A DNA stretch of 64,000 nucleotides from Devosia aquimaris (GTDB taxonomy: Bacteria; Pseudomonadota; Alphaproteobacteria; Rhizobiales; Devosiaceae): NCBI RefSeq assembly GCF_020169335.1, contig NZ_JAIEZN010000001.1:1505426-1569425 (forward strand). The letters are read 5' to 3'. The translations under genes were made by a program, and so were the position numbers. This document shows, piece after piece, positions 8,565 through 17,782 of this stretch; within the stretch, counting starts at the first letter, position 1, and each line of letters opens with the position of its first letter. The notes under the pieces are model-generated. The model was given only the letters and a program-made list of their open reading frames with translations. It was not told the DNA's origin and did no database searches.

Positions 8565-10037
8565 CTAGCCGCTGATGATGCTGCGGGTGACGCGACCGTC
8601 GCGCTGCAGGATGATCTGCCAGGTGCGGACGCGCTGGCTGGCGGTCTGGGCGAAGGCCTTGGCGCTGTCCATGGCGGTATCGTTGAGCTGGAGGATGATG
8701 TCGTCGACCTTGAGGCCCATGGCTTCGGCCGGGCTGTTGGGCGCCACTTCGGTGACGATGATGCCCTTGGCGTCATAGGCCAGGCCCTTGACCTCGGCCA
8801 GGGCCGGATCGAGCTGGCGCACGGTGGTGCCGGCAAAGCGGGAATCCCCGGTAATGGTGGCCGTGGTGTTGGCATCGGGCACGGGCGCGGCTTCGACAGT
8901 GAAATCAATCGACTCGCTGCTTCCGTTGCGCAGGCGCTCAAGCTTGACCGATTGCCCGATGGGCTTGGTGGCCAGGCGGAAGTTGAAGGCGCTGGGGTCA
9001 TCAACCGCGACACCGTCCACGCTCATGACCACATCGCCCGAGGCAAAGCCGGCGCGGGCCGCCGGGCCATCGGGGGCCACTTCCGTGATCAGCGCGCCAT
9101 GCGGGGCCACCATATTGAGGCTGGCGGCGATATCGGCCGTTACCGCCTGCATCTTGGCGCCAAACCAGGGGCGCACGATCTGCCCGCCCGAGACGCCGGC
9201 CTCGGCCACCAGCTTGGCCATATTGGCCGGAATGGCAAAGCCGATGCCCACCGAGCCGCCCGACTGCGAATAGATGGCGGTATTGATGCCCACCAGATGC
9301 CCGGCCATGTCGACCAGGGCGCCGCCCGAATTGCCCGGATTGATGGCGGCATCGGTCTGGATGAAGAACTCATAGTCCGAGCGCTCGACGCCGGTGCGCG
9401 CCAGGGCCGAGACAATGCCGCTGGTCACGGTCTGGCCGACGCCAAAGGGATTGCCGATCGCCAGCACCAGGTCGCCCACTTCGAGCGCATCGGAATCGGC
9501 AAAGGTGATGGCCGGGAAGTTCGCCTGCCCGGGATCGCGCACGCGCAGCACGGCCAGATCGGTCTGGGCATCCTCGATGACGATGTCGACGGCGAACTCG
9601 CGCCCGTCCGAGAGGGCAATGCGGACATCGGTAGCCCCCTCGATGACATGACGATTGGTGAGGATGACGCCGCCGGCATCCACGATCACGCCCGAGCCCA
9701 GCGACTGCGACTCGCGCGGCCGGCTCTGGAACTGCCCCTGCCCGAAGAAGCGGGAGAAAAAGGGATCATTGGCGAAGGGCGAGGCCGACTGCTGCTCGAT
9801 GCGGGTGGCGTAGACATTGACCACCGAGGGCGACACCGATTTCACCACCGGGGCGAAGCTGAGCTTGATCTGTGCATCGCTCTGCGGCACCGCACTGTCA
9901 ATGAGCGCAGGCACGGCAGCCGGCGGCGCCGCGGTCTGCGCGGTGCTCGGACTGTTCCAGGGTGAAAACGCCAGGGTTCCCGCCACGGCGATCGCCACGA
10001 CGGCCACACCTGCCAAAATCACTGCGCGCTTGGACAC
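8565..10037 (-). CDS. DegP/DegQ-family periplasmic serine endoprotease
   Basis: Trypsin-like protease and chaperone for misfolded envelope proteins. An N-terminal hydrophobic segment (about residues 5-25) acts as signal or anchor. The protease domain has His in TNRHVIEG (residue 130), Asp in AQTDLAVL (160) and nucleophilic Ser in NPGNSGGAL (237), followed by two PDZ domains (about 275-370 and 395-480). I prefer the GTG at 10037 because AGGAG lies 8 bases upstream; an in-frame ATG 6 codons earlier lacks such a site. The 490-residue length matches Do-family enzymes. DegP versus DegQ cannot be decided from sequence alone. Confidence 0.92.
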   Translation of the reverse strand: MSKRAVILAGVAVVAIAVAGTLAFSPWNSPSTAQTAAPPAAVPALIDSAVPQSDAQIKLSFAPVVKSVSPSVVNVYATRIEQQSASPFANDPFFSRFFGQGQFQSRPRESQSLGSGVIVDAGGVILTNRHVIEGATDVRIALSDGREFAVDIVIEDAQTDLAVLRVRDPGQANFPAITFADSDALEVGDLVLAIGNPFGVGQTVTSGIVSALARTGVERSDYEFFIQTDAAINPGNSGGALVDMAGHLVGINTAIYSQSGGSVGIGFAIPANMAKLVAEAGVSGGQIVRPWFGAKMQAVTADIAASLNMVAPHGALITEVAPDGPAARAGFASGDVVMSVDGVAVDDPSAFNFRLATKPIGQSVKLERLRNGSSESIDFTVEAAPVPDANTTATITGDSRFAGTTVRQLDPALAEVKGLAYDAKGIIVTEVAPNSPAEAMGLKVDDIILQLNDTAMDSAKAFAQTASQRVRTWQIILQRDGRVTRSIISG

Positions 10038-10087
10038 TTGCCTATCTCCTGCCATTGGCCGGGACCCAAAACGGGGTCGCCAGCGGG

Positions 10088-10169
10088 CTCACGCAAACGC
10101 CCGGATTCAGGCACGAAAATGGCGTCACGCAACTGACGCATTTTGTGGCCAAATAAACGTTTGCGTGAG
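10088..10169 (+). promoter_or_regulatory. inverted repeats upstream of the PLP-decarboxylase gene
   Basis: A perfect 12-base inverted repeat, CTCACGCAAACG at 10088-10099 and CGTTTGCGTGAG at 10158-10169, encloses a second small hairpin (GCGTCA and TGACGC near 10122-10139). The octamer TCACGCAA occurs twice on the plus strand and once inverted. This could be an operator for a repressor or a folded 5' leader; alphaproteobacterial ornithine decarboxylase genes are known to carry a structured speF leader, but I cannot match that consensus by eye. Confidence 0.4.
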
Positions 10170-10236
10170 GGGGCTCACCGCCCTATATGCAGCGCTCGTT
10201 TTCCGCACTTCCCCCAGCCCGAAAGGCCAGTCGTCC

Positions 10237-11418
10237 ATGACCACCGAGCCGAAGCACGTTTACCCGAACACCTCCGCCCTGATCGCGGCGGAAGCGCCGG
10301 ATTTCCCGGCCTTCCTGTTCTCTGAACGCGAGCTGCACCGGGCCACAAAGGTCTTCAAGAAGGGCTTTGACGGCCTGCTGACCTATGCGGTGAAGTGCAA
10401 CCCCTCGCCCCACATCATCGCCCAGCTGCATCGCGAAGGTTTGAAGGCCTTCGACGTGGCCTCCAACACCGAGATGGAACTGGTGCGCGACTACGCCCCC
10501 GGCGCAGTGATGCACTACAACAACCCCATCAAGAACAAGCGCGAGATCGCCCGGGCCTACGAAGAGTTCGGCGTGCGCAGCTTCACCATCGACCATCCCC
10601 AGCAGCTCGACCAGCTGGCCGCCGTCGTGTCGCCCAGCCGCGACGTCGAAGTGACCACCCGCTTCAAGGCCGGCAAGGCGCTCAAGTCCTATGACTTCGG
10701 CATCAAGTTCGGCGTGATGGAACAGGGCGCCGCCGAAATCGTCGCCGCCGTCGAGACCATGGGCTATACCCCCAGCCTGTGCTTCCACGTCGGCAGCCAG
10801 TGCGAAGACGCCTATGCCTATGAGCGCCACATCGCTGCGGCCGCCCGCATCGTCGAGGAAGCCGGCATCGAGCTCAAGCGCCTCAACATCGGCGGCGGCT
10901 ATCCGGCCCCCTACCCGACCAGCGAAGCGCCGCCGATGGACTATTACTTCGAGACCATTGCCACGGCCGTCAGCGATCACTTCGGCGAGAAGCGCAAGCC
11001 GGACCTGATCATCGAGCCCGGTCGTGCCCTGGTGACCAGCTCGACCTCGCTGCTGCTGCGCGTCAAGCATCAGCGCGGTGGCCAGTCGGTCTATGTCAAC
11101 GACGGCGCCTATGGCAGCCTGATGGAAGTCAAGTTCATGCACTTCACCCCGCCGGTGCGCGTCTGGCGCGGCCCGCGCCTGCATGACAACGACCAGGAAT
11201 TCTCGGACTTCACCATCTGGGGCCCGACCTGCGACAGCTATGACGTGCTGCCCCAGGTGTTCACCCTGCCGGCCGATATCGACGAAGACGACTGGATCGA
11301 GTTCGGCCTGATGGGCGCCTATACCCAGGCCTCGCTCACCCCGTTCAACGGCTTTGACCGCCGCGACCAGTTCTGGGTCGAAGATGCCTATACCGGCAAG
11401 GACCAGCAGCCCGAATAA
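10237..11418 (+). CDS. fold type III PLP-dependent decarboxylase, ornithine-decarboxylase-like
   Basis: Alanine-racemase-fold decarboxylase of the ornithine/lysine/diaminopimelate group. I start at the ATG at 10237 (MTTEPKHVYPN); the frame is open upstream but runs into degP promoter sequence. In the 393-residue product Lys53 of YAVKCNP should hold PLP, HVGSQ (184-188), GGGYP (219-223) and EPGRA (260-264) line the cofactor phosphate, and Cys332 of WGPTCDSYD matches the ODC active-site cysteine. These point to putrescine formation from ornithine, but substrate could be lysine or arginine. The gene is monocistronic with its own terminator. Confidence 0.87.
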   Translation: MTTEPKHVYPNTSALIAAEAPDFPAFLFSERELHRATKVFKKGFDGLLTYAVKCNPSPHIIAQLHREGLKAFDVASNTEMELVRDYAPGAVMHYNNPIKNKREIARAYEEFGVRSFTIDHPQQLDQLAAVVSPSRDVEVTTRFKAGKALKSYDFGIKFGVMEQGAAEIVAAVETMGYTPSLCFHVGSQCEDAYAYERHIAAAARIVEEAGIELKRLNIGGGYPAPYPTSEAPPMDYYFETIATAVSDHFGEKRKPDLIIEPGRALVTSSTSLLLRVKHQRGGQSVYVNDGAYGSLMEVKFMHFTPPVRVWRGPRLHDNDQEFSDFTIWGPTCDSYDVLPQVFTLPADIDEDDWIEFGLMGAYTQASLTPFNGFDRRDQFWVEDAYTGKDQQPE

Positions 11419-11442
11419 GGCGCCCGCCCCGCCCACACGCAC

Positions 11443-11470
11443 AAATCCCCGCTCCGGCGGGGATTTTCGT
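11443..11470 (+). terminator. intrinsic terminator of the decarboxylase gene
   Basis: A 10-base perfect stem AAATCCCCGC (11443-11452) and GCGGGGATTT (11457-11466) with a 4-base loop is followed by TCGTCTTT, 24 bases after the stop codon. Confidence 0.8.
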
Positions 11471-11523
11471 CTTTACCGCCGTGCCTTTTCCACCCCGATC
11501 CCCGCTTTATATCGGAACTGAAA

Positions 11524-12063
11524 ATGCAGACCATTCCGCCCCTGGCCGATCTCGGCCGCCGCATCATGATCCTTGGCCCCAGCAATGCCGGCAAGTCGAC
11601 ACTGGCCGACGCCATTGCCCGCAAGCTCGGCATCGAGGCCATCCACCTGGACGTCTTCTGTCACCAGCCGGGAACCGACTGGGTGCCCCGCGACAAGGCC
11701 GAATTCCGTGCGCTGCACGATGCAGCGATCGCGCAGGATTCCTGGGTGATGGACGGCAACTACACCGACATCATGCCGCAACGCTTTGCCCGCGCCAGCG
11801 GCGTCATCGTCATCGATGACCATTACCTCAAGCGCTATGTCCGCTATTTCCGCCGCACGCTGTTCCAGAAGCAGCGTCTGGGCGCCCTGCCCGGCAGCCG
11901 CGACAGCGTGAAGTGGTCGATGATCAACTGGATCTGGAAGACCCGCAACGCCAGCAAATACTGGCGCATGACGGCGGAAACCGGCTTGCCCAACGTGGTC
12001 TGCCACAGCCTGAATGACGTCAATGCGCTCTACGCCGCCTGGCAGCTGAGCAAGCGGCGCTAG
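11524..12063 (+). CDS. P-loop NTPase, FlaR/adenylate-kinase-like
   Basis: A 179-residue soluble protein with Walker A LGPSNAGKSTLADAIA near residue 18, then IEAIHLDVFCHQPGTDW, WVMDGNYTD, a basic helical stretch VRYFRRTLF and KWSMINWIWKTR. This arrangement (P-loop, HLD, W.xxDGNY, aromatic-rich lid) is shared with proteins labelled DNA topology modulation protein FlaR or adenylate-kinase-like; real function is unknown. The Shine-Dalgarno sequence is weak (GGAACTGAAA). The gene sits alone between the upstream terminator and the convergent SDR gene. Confidence 0.75.
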   Translation: MQTIPPLADLGRRIMILGPSNAGKSTLADAIARKLGIEAIHLDVFCHQPGTDWVPRDKAEFRALHDAAIAQDSWVMDGNYTDIMPQRFARASGVIVIDDHYLKRYVRYFRRTLFQKQRLGALPGSRDSVKWSMINWIWKTRNASKYWRMTAETGLPNVVCHSLNDVNALYAAWQLSKRR

Positions 12064-12078
12064 AACCGCGCCACGCCC

Positions 12079-13116
12079 CTACGGGCCGGCATTGGACTGG
12101 CGCAGCGCCAGCAGGGTCGACGCACAGCTCAGGATCGCCTCCCGCCCCGGCAGCAGCGGCCGGCCGAGCAGCTTCTCGATCTTGTCGTGCCCATAGTGCT
12201 TTTGCTGGCCCAGATCCTCATAGACCACGCGCAGCGGCCCCCCAAAGCGCGCCATCAACCGTACCAGCCAGTCCGGCAGATAGGGCGCCGCGACCGGATG
12301 GTCGGGAAACGCACTGCGCAGGATCGTCGCCACTTCGGGCATGGTCAGATAGTCGGAAGCCACCAGATAGCGCTCGCCCACCGAAGCGGGCTTCTGCAGC
12401 GCCGCCAGATGGGCGGCGGCGACGTCGCGGACATCGACCACCGAAAACCCGCTGCGCGGCATGGCGGGCCCCGCCCCCACCAGCATATTGCCCACCAGGG
12501 CCACCGAGGCGCTGAAATCATCGTCCAGCACCGGCCCCAGGATGGCGCTGGGCAGGATGGTGGTCAGATCGAGTGGCAACGCCCGCGCCAGGGCCCAGGC
12601 GGTGCGCTCGGCATTGGTCTTGGCAATATGATAGCTGCTGGGCACCCGCATGCCGGCCAGATTGGTATAGTCGGCCTCGCTATAGGTCTGCACGGCCGAC
12701 TGGTTCCCGTGACCATAGGCGACCGCCGCGACCGAGGACGTCATGATGACGCGGCGCACGCCGGCCAAAGCGGCAAAGCGCAGGACCCGCTCTGTGCCAC
12801 CCACGGCTGCAGCCATGAATTTGGATTTGTCGCGCGGCTCGGACGCCTGCACCGGCGCCGCAATGTGCATCACCGCGTCCACGCGGGACATCGCCTTGGA
12901 CCAGCCATAGTCCAGCAGCAGGTTGAGTTTGACGAAGCTGAGCCGGTAGAGAACATCCTCCCCCAGCTGGCTGACGACCGCCTTCCGCACAGCCTCGGCC
13001 TTGTCCTCTGACCGCACGCTGCCGCGCACCGAATAGCCCGCCCGCAGCAGCGCTATAACGGTCCACTTGCCCACAAAGCCACTAGCACCTGTGACAAGCA
13101 CCAGATCCGACGGCAT
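12079..13116 (-). CDS. extended SDR NAD(P)-dependent reductase/epimerase
   Basis: Rossmann-fold oxidoreductase of the extended short-chain dehydrogenase family, closest in pattern to dihydroflavonol 4-reductase-like aldehyde or ketone reductases. The glycine motif TGASGFVGKW lies at the N-terminus and YHIAKTNAE carries the catalytic Tyr and Lys (YxxxK). I choose the ATG at 13116, 5 bases after GGAG, over the GTG two codons earlier (345 residues). It follows rplQ on the same strand after 75 bases and a weak hairpin, so read-through from the ribosomal operon is possible. Substrate unknown. Confidence 0.82.
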   Translation of the reverse strand: MPSDLVLVTGASGFVGKWTVIALLRAGYSVRGSVRSEDKAEAVRKAVVSQLGEDVLYRLSFVKLNLLLDYGWSKAMSRVDAVMHIAAPVQASEPRDKSKFMAAAVGGTERVLRFAALAGVRRVIMTSSVAAVAYGHGNQSAVQTYSEADYTNLAGMRVPSSYHIAKTNAERTAWALARALPLDLTTILPSAILGPVLDDDFSASVALVGNMLVGAGPAMPRSGFSVVDVRDVAAAHLAALQKPASVGERYLVASDYLTMPEVATILRSAFPDHPVAAPYLPDWLVRLMARFGGPLRVVYEDLGQQKHYGHDKIEKLLGRPLLPGREAILSCASTLLALRQSNAGP

Positions 13117-13137
13117 GCTCACTCCAGCCCAAACGAC

Positions 13138-13169
13138 AAAGCGGCCACGGAATGAACCGCAGCCGCCTT
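13138..13169 (-). terminator. weak terminator-like hairpin after rplQ
   Basis: On the minus strand GCGGC (13162-13166) pairs with GCCGC (13141-13145), with an internal 2-base mismatch and an inner CGG/CCG pair, followed by TTTGTCGTTT. The stem is imperfect, so it may only partly end the alpha operon before the SDR gene. Confidence 0.45.
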
Positions 13170-13191
13170 ATGATCTTGATGACGTCCGCGC

Positions 13192-13623
13192 TTACGCGGC
13201 TTCGTATTCACCGTCCTGGTCGTCACGCACCTGCACCGGACCGCTGTCCTGGCCCTTGGCGTTGACGTCGCGATCGACGAACTCGATCACGGCCATCGGG
13301 GCGTTGTCGCCGTAACGGAAGCCGGCCTTCAGGATGCGGATATAGCCGCCCTGACGTTCCTTGTAGCGCGGGCCAAGCACGGCAAAGAGCTTGGCAACCT
13401 GGCCCTCATCGCGCACCTGCGCGATGGCCTGGCGACGCGCATGCAGATCGCCGCGCTTGCCCAGGGTGATGAGCTTCTCGACGATCGGACGCAGGTCCTT
13501 GGCCTTGGGAAGCGTGGTGACGATCTGCTCGTGCTTGATCAGCGCGGCGGACATATTTGCGAACATGGCCTTGCGGTGGCTGGCAGTCCGGCTGAGTTTG
13601 CGACCTGAATTACCGTGGCGCAT
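13192..13623 (-). CDS. rplQ: 50S ribosomal protein L17
   Basis: Large-subunit protein located near the polypeptide exit tunnel. The product opens with the invariant [12 protein letters not shown], continues with [19 protein letters not shown] and [17 protein letters not shown], and has an acidic C-terminal tail of about 25 residues beyond the core (143 residues against 127 in E. coli), which is common in alphaproteobacteria. Last gene of the alpha operon, 32 bases after rpoA. Confidence 0.97.
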   Translation of the reverse strand: MRHGNSGRKLSRTASHRKAMFANMSAALIKHEQIVTTLPKAKDLRPIVEKLITLGKRGDLHARRQAIAQVRDEGQVAKLFAVLGPRYKERQGGYIRILKAGFRYGDNAPMAVIEFVDRDVNAKGQDSGPVQVRDDQDGEYEAA

Positions 13624-13655
13624 GGTGGTCTCCTAAAGTGCTTGGCAGCGCGGGA

Positions 13656-14675
13656 TCAATAGTGATCTTCGTAGCGCTTGGCGAGGTCATCGATATTCTC
13701 GGGTGGCCAGTTGGCAACGTCCATTCCGAGATGAAGCCCCATCTGTGCCAGGACTTCCTTGATTTCGTTGAGCGACTTGCGGCCGAAATTCGGGGTCCGC
13801 AGCATCTCGGCTTCCGTCTTCTGGATGAGGTCGCCGATGTAAACGATGTTGTCGTTCTTGAGGCAGTTGGCCGAACGAACCGAGAGTTCGAGCTCGTCGA
13901 CCTTCTTGAGCAGTGCCGGGTTGAAGGCCAGTTCGGGAACCGAATCCTGGGCCTTTTCCTTGCTGGGCTCTTCGAAGTTCACAAAGACCGACAGCTGGTC
14001 CTGGAGAATGCGCGCGGCATAGGCCAGCGCATCTTCCGGCGACACGGCGCCATTGGTCTCGATCTGCAGGGTCAGCTTGTCCTTGTCCAGGCTTTCGCCG
14101 GCACGGGTCGCATCGACCTTGTAGCTCACGCGGCGAACCGGCGAAAACAGCGAGTCGACCGGGATATAGCCGATCGGTGCGTCTTCGGGACGGTTCTTGT
14201 CGGCAGCGACATAGCCCTTGCCGGTGTCCACGGTGAATTCGATGTTGATCTCGGCGCCATCGTCGAGGTGGCAGATCACCAGCTCGGGGTTCAGCACTTC
14301 GATGTCACCGGTGACCTTGATGTCACCAGCCGTCACGGCACCCGGACCCTGCTTGGACAGGCCAAGGCGCTTGGGGCCTTCGCCGCCCATGCTCAGCGCG
14401 ATTTCCTTCACGTTGAGAACGAGGTCGGTGATGTCTTCACGCACGCCCGGAAGCGAGGAGAATTCATGCAGGATGCCATCAATCTGGATTGCAGTCACTG
14501 CCGCGCCCTGAAGCGACGACAGCAGCACGCGACGCAGGGCATTACCAAGGGTAAGCCCGTAACCGCGCTCAAGCGGCTCGGCTACGACCGAGGCCACGCG
14601 CGCGTTGTCGCTGCCCGAAACAATCTCCAGCTTGGTCGGCTTGATCAGTTCTTGCCAGTTCCTCTGGATCGTCAC
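13656..14675 (-). CDS. rpoA: DNA-directed RNA polymerase subunit alpha
   Basis: Alpha subunit, which dimerises to nucleate RNA polymerase assembly and contacts activators and UP elements. The 339 residues show the N-terminal domain with [20 protein letters not shown] (dimer interface), a linker around residue 240, and the C-terminal domain with [20 protein letters not shown] and [17 protein letters not shown], the DNA-binding helix-hairpin-helix. A terminator-like hairpin lies in the 106-base gap to rpsK, so rpoA output may be tuned separately. Confidence 0.98.
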   Translation of the reverse strand: MTIQRNWQELIKPTKLEIVSGSDNARVASVVAEPLERGYGLTLGNALRRVLLSSLQGAAVTAIQIDGILHEFSSLPGVREDITDLVLNVKEIALSMGGEGPKRLGLSKQGPGAVTAGDIKVTGDIEVLNPELVICHLDDGAEINIEFTVDTGKGYVAADKNRPEDAPIGYIPVDSLFSPVRRVSYKVDATRAGESLDKDKLTLQIETNGAVSPEDALAYAARILQDQLSVFVNFEEPSKEKAQDSVPELAFNPALLKKVDELELSVRSANCLKNDNIVYIGDLIQKTEAEMLRTPNFGRKSLNEIKEVLAQMGLHLGMDVANWPPENIDDLAKRYEDHY

Positions 14676-14736
14676 GGTTATGTCCTTTCAAAATCGCGGC
14701 CCCAGCCCGAGCCGCTCCGCCGCAAACGCAATAAGA

Positions 14737-14763
14737 CTCCCGGCCCATTCAATCGGCCGGGAG
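14737..14763 (-). terminator. terminator-like hairpin between rpsK and rpoA
   Basis: Perfect 9-base stem CTCCCGGCC and GGCCGGGAG (plus coordinates 14737-14745 and 14755-14763) with a 9-base loop. On the transcribed strand it is followed by TCTTATTGCGTTTGC, a poor T-tract, so attenuation or RNA processing is more likely than full termination, since rpoA must be expressed from upstream. Confidence 0.5.
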
Positions 14764-14781
14764 CTCTCTAAACGGTCTAGA

Positions 14782-15174
14782 CTAGACGCGGCGCCGCTTG
14801 CGCGGGCGGCAGCCATTGTGCGGGATCGAGGTGACGTCGCGGATGGACGTGACGTTGAAGCCAGCAGCCTGCAGGGCGCGAAGCGCCGATTCACGGCCCG
14901 AACCGGGACCACGCACTTCGACCTCAAGGGTCTTCATGCCGTGTTCCTGGGCCTTCTTGGCGCAATCTTCAGCAGCAACCTGCGCTGCATAGGGGGTCGA
15001 CTTGCGCGAACCCTTGAAACCCATGACGCCCGAGGACGACCAGGCAATCGTGTTGCCCTGCATGTCCGCAATGGTGATCATGGTGTTGTTGAACGACGCA
15101 TTCACGTGGGCAACGCCCGAAATGATGTTCTTGCGTTCCTTGCGCTTGACGCGCGCGACTTCAGTCTTAGCCAT
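14782..15174 (-). CDS. rpsK: 30S ribosomal protein S11
   Basis: Small-subunit platform protein near the mRNA exit. The 130-residue product contains [51 protein letters not shown] and the C-terminal [13 protein letters not shown]. Complete and of normal length. It lies 78 bases after rpsM; that gap holds two small hairpins without a T-tract. Confidence 0.98.
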   Translation of the reverse strand: MAKTEVARVKRKERKNIISGVAHVNASFNNTMITIADMQGNTIAWSSSGVMGFKGSRKSTPYAAQVAAEDCAKKAQEHGMKTLEVEVRGPGSGRESALRALQAAGFNVTSIRDVTSIPHNGCRPRKRRRV

Positions 15175-15252
15175 GTACTTCCTCTATTCGATATCAGCGC
15201 TGCCGTCAGCAAAGCCCCGGCAGCTACATCGAAGAACCCAGAATGCGGGTTC

Positions 15253-15621
15253 TTACTTCTTCTTGCCGGCGATTGCCTTGGCCGGACCCTTGCGGGTGCG
15301 GGCATTGGTGTGGGTACGCTGACCGCGCACGGGCAGACCGCGACGGTGGCGCAGGCCACGATAGTTACCCAGGTCCATCAGGCGCTTGATGTTCATCGCC
15401 ACGCCGCGACGCAGATCACCCTCAACGACATAGTCGCTGTCGATGGTCTCGCGGATCTGGATGACTTCCGCATCGGTGAGTTCGTTCACACGACGCTCCA
15501 GCGGAATGCCAACCTTCTTGCAGATATCCTCGGCGAACTTGTCGCCAATCCCATGGATATACTGCAGCGCGATTACAACGCGCTTGTTCGTCGGGATATT
15601 GACGCCAGCAATACGAGCCAC
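15253..15621 (-). CDS. rpsM: 30S ribosomal protein S13
   Basis: Small-subunit head protein that contacts the P-site tRNA and forms intersubunit bridges. The 122 residues begin [15 protein letters not shown] with YIHGIG, and end with the basic [20 protein letters not shown] and a lysine-rich tail. GAAGGAG lies just upstream of the start. A separate promoter-like sequence is visible in the 176-base gap after adk. Confidence 0.98.
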   Translation of the reverse strand: MARIAGVNIPTNKRVVIALQYIHGIGDKFAEDICKKVGIPLERRVNELTDAEVIQIRETIDSDYVVEGDLRRGVAMNIKRLMDLGNYRGLRHRRGLPVRGQRTHTNARTRKGPAKAIAGKKK

Positions 15622-15746
15622 GTCTGCTCTCCTTCATTCAGCGCGAACCATCACGGCTGGCGCCCTAAAACAACAAGGGACCGGAATTCGACCCCAACTA
15701 CCTGGAGAACCGAATCCAGCCCAATAATCCGTGAGACTGAAGCGGT

Positions 15747-15775
15747 TCTTTAAGGGCTCGATTCCGCGGAGTCAA
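15747..15775 (-). promoter_or_regulatory. sigma70-like promoter upstream of rpsM
   Basis: On the minus strand TTGACT (plus 15770-15775) and TAAAGA (15747-15752) are separated by exactly 17 bases, 126 bases before the rpsM start. It would drive rpsM-rpsK-rpoA-rplQ independently of the upstream spc genes. Seen by motif only. Confidence 0.55.
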
Positions 15776-15797
15776 CCGCCAAGTCAAGCCCGAAATT

Positions 15798-16361
15798 TTA
15801 CGGCGTGATCGCGGCCTTGATGGCAGCGGTCACCTGGTCCACCGGCGCCATGCCGTCGACCGTCTTCACCAGACCGCGCTGACGATAGTAGTCCACCAGC
15901 GGCGCGGTATCATTCTTGTAGACGTCCAGGCGCTTGCGGATCACTTCCGGATTGTCATCCGGACGATTGCTTTCCTTGGCGCGGTTGATCACGCGGGCAA
16001 TCAGGACATCGGCGTCGGCGGTCATCTCGATAACCGCGTCCAGCGTCATGCCCTTCTGCTTGAGCATGCCATCGAGCGCCTCGGCCTGGGCAATGGTGCG
16101 CGGAAAGCCATCCAGGATGAACCCGGCTTTGCAGTCCTCGGCGTCCAGACGTTCAGAGACAATGCCATTGACGATGTCGTTGGACACCAGATCGCCGCGA
16201 TCCATCACTTCCTTGGCCGCAAGGCCAAGGGGTGTGCGATCCTGAATGGCGGCGCGCAGGATATCGCCGGTCGACAGCTGAGGAATGCCATAGGCATCGA
16301 TCAGGATCTTGGCCTGCGTCCCCTTCCCCGCCCCCGGCGGTCCGAGCAGTATCAACCTCAT
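15798..16361 (-). CDS. adk: adenylate kinase, short form
   Basis: Interconverts ATP and AMP with 2 ADP in the cytoplasm. The P-loop GPPGAGKGTQ is at residues 7-16, AMP-binding TGDILRAA and DGFPRTIAQAEAL follow, and the lid is the short variant without the zinc finger (NRAKESNRPDDNPEVI), which explains 187 rather than about 214 residues; this short form is usual in alphaproteobacteria. The start overlaps the secY stop as ATGA (16358-16361), giving translational coupling. Confidence 0.97.
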   Translation of the reverse strand: MRLILLGPPGAGKGTQAKILIDAYGIPQLSTGDILRAAIQDRTPLGLAAKEVMDRGDLVSNDIVNGIVSERLDAEDCKAGFILDGFPRTIAQAEALDGMLKQKGMTLDAVIEMTADADVLIARVINRAKESNRPDDNPEVIRKRLDVYKNDTAPLVDYYRQRGLVKTVDGMAPVDQVTAAIKAAITP

Positions 16362-17698
16362 CGACGCTTGCCTCCTCCAAGACGGGACTTCTTGACCAGC
16401 CCCTCATATTGCTGCGCGATCAGATGACTCTGGATCTGGCTGACCGTATCGAGCGTCACCGTGACCATGATCAGCAGCGAGGTGCCGCCGATGAACTGGC
16501 TGACGGCCAGCTGGTTGTGCACGACCTCGGGGATCAGTGCGACAACGGTAAGATAGAGCGCGCCAACAACGGTGATGCGGGTCAGCACATAATCGATATG
16601 CGCAGCGGTGCGTTCGCCCGGACGATAGCCCGGAATAAAGCCGCCGGAGCGCTTGAGATTGTCTGCCGTCTCGACCGGATTGAACACGATCGCAGTGTAG
16701 AAGAACGAGAAGAAGATGATGAAGAAGGCGAACAGCGCCAGATACAGCGGCTGACCGCGTCCCAGCAGCGCCGTGACCACCTGCAGCCACTCCGGAGCGT
16801 TGCCCTGGGCAGCAAACGACGCAATGGTCGCCGGCAGCAGCAGGAGCGACGAGCCAAAGATCACCGGGATAACGCCCGAGGTATTCAGCTTGAGCGGCAG
16901 ATGCGAGGTGTCCCCCTGGAACATCTTGTTGCCGACCTGGCGCTTCGGATACTGGATCAGAAGGCGACGCTGGGCGCGTTCGAAGAACACGATGCCCGCG
17001 ATCACCACCAGGGCCAGCAGGAGCACGCCGGCGGCAGCCAGCGGCGGCAGTGCCCCCGTACGGCTCAGCTCGAGGGTCTGCACCACCGTGGTGGGCAGAT
17101 TGGCCACGATGCCGGCAAAGATGATCAGCGAAATACCATTGCCGACGCCACGCGAGGTGATCTGTTCACCCAGCCACATCAGGAACATGGTGCCACCCAC
17201 CAGGGTGATGACGGTGGAGATGCGGAAGAACCAGCCCGGATTGAGCACAACGCCCTGGCTGGCCTCGAGGCCCACGGCAATGCCATAAGCCTGCACGACG
17301 CAGAAAACCACGGCCAGGTAGCGCGTGTACTGGTTCATCTTGCGACGGCCAGCCTCGCCACCCTCCTTCTTGAGGGCCTCTAGGCGCGGCGACGCGGTGG
17401 CAACCACCTGCACCACGATGGACGCGGTAATATAGGGGATCAGGTTCAGCGCGAAGATCGCCATGCGCTGCACAGCGCCACCAGCGAACATGTTGAACAT
17501 GCCCAGAATGCCCTGCTGCGACGCCTTGAAGGTTTCCGCAAAGGCAGCCGGGTCAATGCCCGGAACCGGAATGAATGTCCCCAGACGATAGACAAGCAGC
17601 GCGCCCAGTGTGAACCAGATGCGCTGCTGCAGGGCCTTCGCCTTGGAGAACGTCGAAAAATTGAGATTACGTGCCAGCTGTTCGGCTGCGGACGCCAT
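16358..17698 (-). CDS. secY: preprotein translocase subunit SecY
   Basis: Channel-forming subunit of the Sec translocon in the inner membrane, partner of SecE (also in this window) and SecG. The 446-residue protein has ten predicted membrane segments; visible signatures are RLGTFIPVPGIDP in the first periplasmic plug region, GNGISLIIFAGI, and FNPVETADNLKRSGGFIPGYRPG in the cytoplasmic loop. It lies 129 bases after rplO, and that gap contains a strong intrinsic terminator, so much secY transcription may come from elsewhere or from read-through. Confidence 0.97.
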   Translation of the reverse strand: MASAAEQLARNLNFSTFSKAKALQQRIWFTLGALLVYRLGTFIPVPGIDPAAFAETFKASQQGILGMFNMFAGGAVQRMAIFALNLIPYITASIVVQVVATASPRLEALKKEGGEAGRRKMNQYTRYLAVVFCVVQAYGIAVGLEASQGVVLNPGWFFRISTVITLVGGTMFLMWLGEQITSRGVGNGISLIIFAGIVANLPTTVVQTLELSRTGALPPLAAAGVLLLALVVIAGIVFFERAQRRLLIQYPKRQVGNKMFQGDTSHLPLKLNTSGVIPVIFGSSLLLLPATIASFAAQGNAPEWLQVVTALLGRGQPLYLALFAFFIIFFSFFYTAIVFNPVETADNLKRSGGFIPGYRPGERTAAHIDYVLTRITVVGALYLTVVALIPEVVHNQLAVSQFIGGTSLLIMVTVTLDTVSQIQSHLIAQQYEGLVKKSRLGGGKRR

Positions 17699-17782
17699 GT
17701 ATCGCTCCCTATGGCTTCAATGCCAGGTGCGCTCGGAGCGCTTCAGGACGCAGATGCATCTGCATCCCTAACGCAACAAACC

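Noticed and set aside
17749-17764. Palindrome GCAGATGCATCTGC before secY, partly shared with 59816-59829
   Set aside because: Eleven shared bases in two unrelated places can be chance; no further similarity around them.
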